From NCBI GenBank assembly GCA_001460835.1, contig CYKH01001274.1, positions 43,984 to 80,859 of the forward strand: a stretch of DNA of 36,876 nucleotides, written 5' to 3'. A program made the position numbers and the translations under genes. Origin of the DNA: Bodo saltans (Eukaryota > Euglenozoa > Kinetoplastea > Eubodonida > Bodonidae). Under the pieces are notes generated by a model. It made no database searches. It was not told the DNA's origin and saw only the letters and a program-made list of their open reading frames with translations. Positions 31,358 through 36,876 of the stretch are shown one piece after another. Every line of letters starts with the position of its first letter. Within the stretch, counting starts at the first letter, position 1.

Positions 31358-33937
31358 ATGTTAAATTCGGACGACCTTCGCAAGCAGCTCACTGCGTCTG
31401 AGGCTTACAACCGCTTCATGGAGAAACGTGTGCGTATGTTGGAGATGGAAGTGAAGCTTCTGCAATCCGCAACGTCTGAGTCGGATACCGCCGCGAAGCA
31501 CTTCGGCCTGCTCGGTGTCGCGTCAGCTTCCCAAGGGGGCGCATCGAGTCCCACATCAGCTGGAGCGTCAAAGAAGTTTCAAGATGTGAAAGAAATGACA
31601 GCGACGCAAGTGTTAGAAGAGCTCATGCGGCTCAGATCGGAGCACAAGGCGACGCAAGCGGAGTTGAAACAAGCCAAGAAGGAGCTTTCCATGACATCTG
31701 CCAACTTACAGCACTTTACGTCCAAGGAACAGCAGCAACGGCAACGAGCCACCCAGCTCACCGAAGAGGTCCGCCAACTGCGCTCCCTCCTCCCATCCCA
31801 CCTATTCGACGGAAGCTCTATCGGCAGTGTCGCTGGTGGCGATGGCGGTGCAGCGTCTCGTGGCGTCAGTTACTTGTCAAGCGACGCTCAGTTCTCGCCG
31901 TCGTCCACCAGTCGCCGTGGGGGGAGCACGAACACTAACCAAAGCTCCAGTGACGACGGTGCCACCGCGCAAGATAACGCGAAGATCCGCAGCGCGGCGC
32001 AAGTCGCGCAAGACACCACCTACCATGTGAAACAGCTGGTGGCCGATGTGCAAGCCCATGCAGACCAGCTCTTCGCCTTACCGTCCGCTTCTTACAACAC
32101 GTCCATCTACTCCTCTGGCCCCCCTCCCCCGTCGACTGTCCCCCTCAATTTCAGCGATTGCCCCACCCCGAAAGAACGCGTGGATCGTTGGCGATCTGTC
32201 AGCACCCGCATTCACACAATCATGAAGTTCTCCAAGCGTGATATGGTCGAGCAAGACGTAAGCATCGGCTTCCTCAGCAGCGCCTCGTCGCCAAAGAGCG
32301 CAGGGACAAAGTCGTCGACCAGCTACAAAAAGAAGATGTATGATCGAACTCAATCTCAGCTGGAAGCCCTATTGTCCTTGGTCGAGCGGAATGTGGAGAA
32401 GTTGAAAGAGTTGGTGATTGATCTCCCAAAAGGAATGTCCGCTTATTTGACCAAGTGCCGCTCAGGCATCAGTATTGTCGTGGACGGACAACGTGCCAAC
32501 ACGCCGAGCGCCCTCGCTGCCATTCGTGCCCAATCAGAGCAGCTCGTTCAAGAGCTTGCGCGACACCGTAGTGAATTTGCGGCGACGTTGGGCGCCGTGC
32601 GCGAGCAGACTCTTGTCCTGTGTGCCGTGCTCATGAGCTGCGTCGACGGTGCGATTGGCATCAACATGTACCGAGGCATTCCCAATGCGATGAAACTCAT
32701 CGCTGCAATGGAAACACAGGTCGCCATGTTGGTGAGCTTCGACCATGCAGTGGAGCTTGACGCGGTGCGAGAGCATCTTGTGCGACCGGCTGAGGGGCCG
32801 TCGCAAGGGCCTGAGGAAGCGTGGTATGTCAGAGGCCTTACTCTTGAGCGAGAGATTGGCCGCCTTGCGCAGCTCGACCCCGCACGAGACCGCATTGAAA
32901 AACTCGATATTCTCGCCATCAAGCGGCTCTTCCCCGACACACTTGCCGCCGCAACATCCGTTGCCGCCTCAGGGGGCATGAATCCTGCGTTTGCCGAAAC
33001 TGTCGTGACTCTTGAAACCATCAAAACTGCCGCCGTGCATCTACAGAAAATGTTCCGCGGGGAGCTGAACCCTGCCGGCACGTCGTCTTCGACTGGTGAC
33101 GATAATGTGGCAAGCCACAAAGCTGTTCAGTGCAACTTGCAGCAGCAAAAGCTGCAAATGACCGACAATGAACTGCACATTGCACGATTGGCCAACATTC
33201 GTAGCAATTGGTTTGAGGCTGCGGTGCGTGCGTCATCCCCGATCGCTACCGGTAGTGGCAGAGATCCCTCATCGCCGCCCGGCATCAACAACCTTCAGGC
33301 GCTGCAAGATGGAACTGGTGGCGGGTCCAGCCCCTCACTGACGCCGCGTGGTGGTGGACGCAGTGGCGGTGGTAACTTATCCAACACGCGCTCCAAAGGC
33401 CGTCTCACTTCTGCAGAAGTGTCGGCAATGCTAGAAGACATTACCGGGCGTATGCAGCTGCACCTCCCGTCCAACTTCGCTGCGGTCAAATCGAGAGTCC
33501 CTCGCTACAACAACGAAACGGATGGTTATTTGTTCCACTATGGCCGCCGTGTCATAAGCGTGCATGTCACCGGTAACGGGGCAAACTTAGCCGTTCACAT
33601 CGGCGGAGGCTACATCACGTTTGAAGAATTCTGTCTGAAGTACGGTGCGACGGAATCACTGATGTACGAGCAGAAGCAGGGCGGCGGCGGAAACGTAAGC
33701 GAAGGAGGTGGCAGCCCGTTAGGTCTCGGACGAAGCATCACATCGCCGGGGGCAGTGAGTGCTGCCGGTGGAGCTGCTGCAGCTAGCTTTGCAAGCAACG
33801 CGTCTCCGCACCACCGATCACCCCACCAGCAGCATTTGGACATCAACGCTGATGAAGTTCTTCAGGGCGTTGCAGGAGGCAACAGAGCATCTATTCCGAA
33901 GCTACGGGAAGCGCTAGCAAAGCATTTGCCAAAGTAA
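31358..33937 (+). CDS. Coiled-coil protein with C-terminal GAS2-related (GAR)-like domain
   Basis: Product is 859 residues. A short N-terminal coiled coil (about 5-40) and a second one (about 80-145) are followed by a Ser/Gly linker. A long mostly helical central region (about 205-620) includes segments such as QSQLEALLSLVERNVEKLKE and ends in Gly/Ser-rich sequence. Residues about 715-765 resemble a GAR domain: a Tyr-Phe-containing strand (GYLFHYGRRVISVHV), then LAVHIGGGYITFEEFCLKYG, which parallels the family's V-M-V-R-V-G-G-G-W-x-x-L-x-x-F-L-x-K-H-D. GAR domains of GAS2 and spectraplakins bind microtubules, so attachment to the subpellicular or flagellar microtubules is a reasonable inference. 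The tail is Gly/Ala/Ser-rich, then has a short helical end. The ATG at 31358 is the first in frame, and the coiled coil begins right after it. Confidence 0.85.
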   Translation: MLNSDDLRKQLTASEAYNRFMEKRVRMLEMEVKLLQSATSESDTAAKHFGLLGVASASQGGASSPTSAGASKKFQDVKEMTATQVLEELMRLRSEHKATQAELKQAKKELSMTSANLQHFTSKEQQQRQRATQLTEEVRQLRSLLPSHLFDGSSIGSVAGGDGGAASRGVSYLSSDAQFSPSSTSRRGGSTNTNQSSSDDGATAQDNAKIRSAAQVAQDTTYHVKQLVADVQAHADQLFALPSASYNTSIYSSGPPPPSTVPLNFSDCPTPKERVDRWRSVSTRIHTIMKFSKRDMVEQDVSIGFLSSASSPKSAGTKSSTSYKKKMYDRTQSQLEALLSLVERNVEKLKELVIDLPKGMSAYLTKCRSGISIVVDGQRANTPSALAAIRAQSEQLVQELARHRSEFAATLGAVREQTLVLCAVLMSCVDGAIGINMYRGIPNAMKLIAAMETQVAMLVSFDHAVELDAVREHLVRPAEGPSQGPEEAWYVRGLTLEREIGRLAQLDPARDRIEKLDILAIKRLFPDTLAAATSVAASGGMNPAFAETVVTLETIKTAAVHLQKMFRGELNPAGTSSSTGDDNVASHKAVQCNLQQQKLQMTDNELHIARLANIRSNWFEAAVRASSPIATGSGRDPSSPPGINNLQALQDGTGGGSSPSLTPRGGGRSGGGNLSNTRSKGRLTSAEVSAMLEDITGRMQLHLPSNFAAVKSRVPRYNNETDGYLFHYGRRVISVHVTGNGANLAVHIGGGYITFEEFCLKYGATESLMYEQKQGGGGNVSEGGGSPLGLGRSITSPGAVSAAGGAAAASFASNASPHHRSPHQQHLDINADEVLQGVAGGNRASIPKLREALAKHLPK

Positions 33938-34599
33938 ACTCGAGACGGAGGCGTCTCCCCATCTGCCAACTGGGATTTTCGTGTGTTCACACATCCCCTT
34001 TGTACAACACACTGAAAAACACAAAAACGAACGAGAACAAAGAAATTTCAACAGGTTCCACTTTTTATCGCTTAGTGGCTGATTTTTTGGTTCTCTCCAC
34101 CTCTCTTACATCACTTGTAACCTGTATCGTCGTTGATAGTGTAGTCGAGTGCGTCGCCAAATTTTTTTTTAGAAAAATTCCCAATTTTCAATGTTTAGGT
34201 TTTCCTTTTTTTCTTCGAAATTCTCTTTGCTTTATGTATCCCATTTTATCAGGTTGCCCGGCAAACCAAAGAGTGGATAGTAGGACCTACCCACACTCCC
34301 CCTTCTCCCAACAACAATAACAAAAACAAAATACAAGAAAATACAGAGCTCTAGGGCTTTGCTTTGCTTTTTTTCGTCACCAGGTTTAGCTCTTTTCAGT
34401 TAGACTGACAACAGCACCAGGAGACAGTATTCAGAGGTTCACGCATTCCCGACGAATTCACTACTTCGCGTGCGCGCCTCTTCTCTCTCGTTGTGTGAAC
34501 GGACTCAAGCCCACATCAACACACGAGCAACAGCAACTTCAACCATCACAATTATCAATCAATCGACCATTACCAACAACATCAGCACGCTAGAAAATC
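33938..34599 (+). other. Spacer before the CAF1 gene
   Basis: About 660 non-coding bases with T runs (34162-34170, 34208-34213), A/C-rich stretches (34000-34040, 34310-34345) and a strong splice-acceptor-like site near 34383. Nothing else was recognised. Confidence 0.5.
34357..34383 (+). promoter_or_regulatory. Candidate trans-splice acceptor for CAF1
   Basis: A pyrimidine tract with repeated GCTTT and a seven-T run leads to CACCAG, with the AG at 34382-34383. This is the clearest acceptor in the window; the 5' UTR would be about 216 bases. The sequence just before the ATG is A/C-rich, as often seen in kinetoplastid leaders. Confidence 0.55.
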
Positions 34600-35634
34600 A
34601 TGTCCACCCCGCCTCCTTTGACGACGGGACCTGGCACGAACCTGCCGTCCCTCTCAAAGTCCCCGATGATCCGAGACGTGTGGGCCGACAACTTAGACAC
34701 TGAATTTGCCCTTATCCGGGAGCTCATGCACGACTACCCTTTTGTCGCCATGGACACTGAGTTCCCCGGTGTCGTGGCAAAGCCGGTAGGCACCTTCCGA
34801 ACGACGCACGAATTCTATTACCAAACGCTCCGCTGCAACGTAAATCTTCTGAAGCTCATTCAGCTTGGCGTGACGCTGCTCAACGAAAAAGGCGAGGTTC
34901 CGCCGTACTGCTGTACGTGGCAATTTAACTTCCGCTTTAGCCTCACCGAAGATATCTACGCCCAGGACTCTATCGAACTGCTCAAGAACGGAGGTATTCA
35001 CTTCGACTACTTCGCAAAGCATGGAATCGAAGTCGCCCGGTTTGCGGAGCTGTTTATCTCAAGCGGTTTAGTGCTGAACGACGAGGTCCGGTGGTTAGCG
35101 TTTCATGCAGGGTACGACTTTGGGTACCTCATGAAGGCGCTCTGCGGCCGCGACTTGCCAGAAAAGGAAGAAGAATTTTCCCATATCTTTCACTTGCTGT
35201 TCCCCTCAGTGTTCGATATCAAATACCTGTTGCGCTCCACCGACATCTCACATTCCTGCGGTCTTGATGTGCTCGCAGAAACATTCCGAGTTCGACGTTT
35301 CGGTACTGCCCATCAAGCAGGCTCTGATTCTCTTCTGACCGGACACAGCTTCTTTAGGCTCGTACGAGAGCGTTTCGCAGGAAAATTACCGCTGACAGCA
35401 AATGGTGTTCTGTATGGCCTTAGCGAAGATGCCGCGAGCAATGCAACGCCCAATTTCGTCCCGGGTGGCGGTGGTGGTGGCGATCGTGGAGGTGCGGATC
35501 GCGGTGTCCAGAGAGAGCACACTCCGTCGCAGGTGTACACGCCAACGAGCGGATTCCCATCCACGCCCCTTAGCAATTTAGTGATGCACGGAGGATCTTC
35601 AAGCTCCAAGGTACATCACTCTGCCAAGGCGTAG
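34600..35634 (+). CDS. CAF1: CAF1/POP2/CNOT7-type poly(A) deadenylase
   Basis: Product is 344 residues; the catalytic subunit of the CCR4-NOT complex shortens mRNA poly(A) tails, mainly in the cytoplasm. It begins with the typical IRDVWADNLDTEFALIRELM. The DEDD nuclease residues are visible: D52 and E54 in MDTEFPGV, D173 in HAGYDFGYL and D243 in HQAGSDSLLT, with the accompanying H238. Other family hallmarks are YYQTLRCNVNLLKLIQLG, TWQFNFRF and DIKYL. The catalytic fold ends near residue 265, close to human CNOT7 length. A Gly/Ser/Thr-rich tail of about 60 residues follows, probably disordered. All metal ligands are intact, so it should be active. Deadenylation by CAF1 is the main trigger of regulated mRNA decay in trypanosomes, which lack gene-level transcription control. 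Confidence 0.96.
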   Translation: MSTPPPLTTGPGTNLPSLSKSPMIRDVWADNLDTEFALIRELMHDYPFVAMDTEFPGVVAKPVGTFRTTHEFYYQTLRCNVNLLKLIQLGVTLLNEKGEVPPYCCTWQFNFRFSLTEDIYAQDSIELLKNGGIHFDYFAKHGIEVARFAELFISSGLVLNDEVRWLAFHAGYDFGYLMKALCGRDLPEKEEEFSHIFHLLFPSVFDIKYLLRSTDISHSCGLDVLAETFRVRRFGTAHQAGSDSLLTGHSFFRLVRERFAGKLPLTANGVLYGLSEDAASNATPNFVPGGGGGGDRGGADRGVQREHTPSQVYTPTSGFPSTPLSNLVMHGGSSSSKVHHSAKA

Positions 35635-36118
35635 CGAGATGCGTGGTGGTGTCCCTGTGCGTTTTTTTTGCTTGTTTTTGTTGTCGTGCTGCTGTGCGAG
35701 TCAGCGACACCAAAAACAAAACGAAATCGCATCGTTGCGCTCTTTATCTTTCCCTCACTCACCTCCCTACTTTGTTGTTTTCCCGTGCTCCCCCTTCCCC
35801 TTTCTAGGACTCCGCAAATTACAAAATAACACACAAAAAAAAACTACAATCGATGGACGACGGAGTAACGACTACAACAACAACTATCAAGAAAAACACA
35901 AAACCCTCAAAAACAAACAAAAACAAGAAATATTGCAAGGCATCCAAGAACAAACAAAACTCTTTTTAACTCGCAGATTTGACCCCCTGTGAAACATGAA
36001 ATTCAAACTTCCAATGTTCACTAAATTTGCCTCTGCTAAAAACGATGCACGTTGCCCTTGAACTGCATACTCTCTCGCTTCGCTTTTCGTATCAAACGTG
36101 AACAAAAAGTGTGACGTA
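35635..36118 (+). other. Spacer with T/C tracts and A-rich leader
   Basis: Non-coding, about 480 bases. The first half is T/C-rich and the second is very A-rich (35820-35960). A pyrimidine tract at 36069-36091 followed by an AG at 36108-36109 could be the acceptor for the next gene, leaving a leader of about 9 bases. An acceptor further upstream would leave ATG triplets in the leader (for example at 35997 and 36043). Confidence 0.45.
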
Positions 36119-36418
36119 ATGTCCAACGATTCTCAAATCGCCCATGCCGAGGAGGCCACCATGTGGTCCAACCCCGCGGACCACTTCCGTCCCAACATGA
36201 AGGTCGTGACGATGTACAGCGACCGCAATTGGAACGTGCAGACCTGGATGGACCTGAAGGCCAAGTGGCTCGACGCATGGTACCTCCCCTGGTGGTCCCC
36301 GTTGTACCAGGCCGGTCTCTGGTTCTCCCAGCGTAACCGTAACCTGTGGCTGGTCGAGAACCACCTGAATTACCGCCCCTACAAGTGGCGTCGCAACACC
36401 GAGGACAGCAAGTACTAA
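36119..36418 (+). CDS. 99-residue tryptophan-rich protein, unknown function
   Basis: Product starts MSNDSQIAHAEEATMW at the first ATG in frame after the predicted acceptor. Ten of 99 residues are Trp, spread from residue 16 to the C-terminus, with clusters such as DAWYLPWWSPLYQAGLWF. The ends are polar and charged, and the middle is amphipathic or weakly hydrophobic without a clear transmembrane helix. Codon use is almost entirely C- or G-ending (AAC, CCC, GAC, AAG), much more biased than that of the deadenylase next to it, which suggests a very abundant protein. Small, abundant, aromatic-rich kinetoplastid proteins of this kind are often lineage-specific subunits of mitochondrial respiratory complexes or ATP synthase. 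That is inference, and I do not recognise the family. There is no obvious cleavable presequence. Confidence 0.8.
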   Translation: MSNDSQIAHAEEATMWSNPADHFRPNMKVVTMYSDRNWNVQTWMDLKAKWLDAWYLPWWSPLYQAGLWFSQRNRNLWLVENHLNYRPYKWRRNTEDSKY

Positions 36419-36686
36419 GACAGGTCGTCTGTTTGTACTTTTCTGTTGGCGGAGAAAACGTGTGTTAGTAGCAAGACAAAGCCTCCCTTCTTTAGTTTTC
36501 CTGTTTAATTTTTACGCTTCACACAATTTTGTCCTCTCGGACTTTTTGTTCTTTCGGATTTGGGAAACTAGCAAGCGAGACCTATGTCATACGGACTTTT
36601 GTCATTTGTTTCTCAGAACCGAGTTTCTTGTTCTATGTATGTTGCCCATAAAAAAGCTTTCAAAACAAATAAAAAAGCACGGAAAA
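36419..36686 (+). other. Spacer before the FG-repeat gene
   Basis: Non-coding, T-rich, with the acceptor-like site described next and A-rich sequence just before the start codon. Confidence 0.4.
36591..36616 (+). promoter_or_regulatory. Candidate trans-splice acceptor for the FG-repeat gene
   Basis: A T-rich tract ends in TTTCTCAG with the AG at 36615-36616, 71 bases before the ATG at 36687. An alternative AG is at 36570-36571. Confidence 0.4.
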
Positions 36687-36876
36687 ATGTCGGCGTTTGG
36701 TTTTCCTAGCTCGCAACCAACAGGAGCGACGACTTCGTCAAGTTCAGCATTTGCGTTTGGCAGTGGTGGCGGCAGTGTCGCGGGCTCTGCTTTTGCGCCA
36801 AGTTCGAACGTATCCACATTTGGCTCAGTTGCCACCGGATCGACAGCAGCCTCGCCACTTTCGGCATTTCCAGCAG
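36687..36876 (+). CDS. FG-repeat nucleoporin-like protein, N-terminal fragment
   Basis: Only the first 63 codons are in the window; the gene continues past the right edge. The peptide starts MSAFGFPSSQPTGA and is rich in Ser, Gly, Ala and Thr. It has FG-type motifs at regular spacing (SAFGF, AFAFGSG, STFGSVA), typical of disordered FG domains that line the nuclear pore and bind transport receptors. There are no charged residues in the fragment, as expected. A CCCH or other Ser-rich protein with an FG-like start remains possible because no folded domain is visible yet. Confidence 0.65.
   Translation, partial: MSAFGFPSSQPTGATTSSSSAFAFGSGGGSVAGSAFAPSSNVSTFGSVATGSTAASPLSAFPA

Noticed and set aside
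6861-35634. Functional coupling of the CCCH/PARP-like protein with the CAF1 deadenylase because animal ZAP recruits decay enzymes
   Set aside because: The genes lie 24 kb apart with unrelated genes between, and kinetoplastid gene order does not reflect function, so proximity is no evidence.

Overview
The window looks like nuclear DNA of a kinetoplastid-type protist, most likely a free-living bodonid close to Bodo saltans (inference; I could not search a database). All ten supported genes lie on the + strand. None shows a spliceosomal intron. The spacers are A/T-rich and carry polypyrimidine tracts followed by an AG shortly before the start codons, as expected for polycistronic transcription with trans-splicing. 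I saw no mobile element, CRISPR array, tRNA or rRNA.

Layout, left to right: (1) 3' part of a SAM-domain protein gene whose 5' part carries a frame-breaking tandem duplication (1-621). (2) CDC45, a replicative helicase subunit, with a long basic/acidic insertion (794-3142). (3) A large coiled-coil protein with polyglutamine runs and a problematic N-terminus (3539-5995). (4) A small charged helical protein (6162-6506). (5) A 1107-residue protein with an N-terminal CCCH zinc finger, a WWE-like domain and a C-terminus that reads like a degenerate PARP catalytic domain, an order reminiscent of ZAP/PARP12 (6861-10184). (6) A second coiled-coil protein whose 3' end seems to continue through other frames (10371-12593, remnant to 12796). 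(7) A giant gene (13560-30343) for a secreted or surface type I membrane protein: signal peptide, more than 20 IPT/TIG repeats, PA14, G8 and parallel beta-helix regions, one transmembrane helix and a short charged tail. This is the fibrocystin/fibrocystin-L (PKHD1L1) plan. (8) A coiled-coil protein with a C-terminal GAS2-related (GAR) domain (31358-33937). (9) A CAF1/CNOT7-type deadenylase (34600-35634). (10) A 99-residue tryptophan-rich protein (36119-36418). (11) The start of an FG-repeat nucleoporin-like gene (36687 to the window edge).

The genes do not form an obvious pathway. In kinetoplastids neighbours are co-transcribed but usually functionally unrelated. Recurrent themes are cytoskeletal-type coiled coils and RNA metabolism (CCCH protein, deadenylase). 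The giant gene and the 99-residue gene use strongly C-ending, apparently optimised codons, suggesting high expression.

The window holds several near-identical tandem duplications: 128 bp offset at 1-182, 487 bp at 15494-16467, 49 bp at 16446-16543 and 147 bp at 17700-17993. The 487-bp and 49-bp copies together add 536 bp and split the giant reading frame in two. Removing one copy of each restores a single frame of 5415 codons. The four differences between the 487-bp copies are all synonymous. This points to an assembly or haplotype-joining artefact, or a very recent duplication, rather than a real pseudogene.
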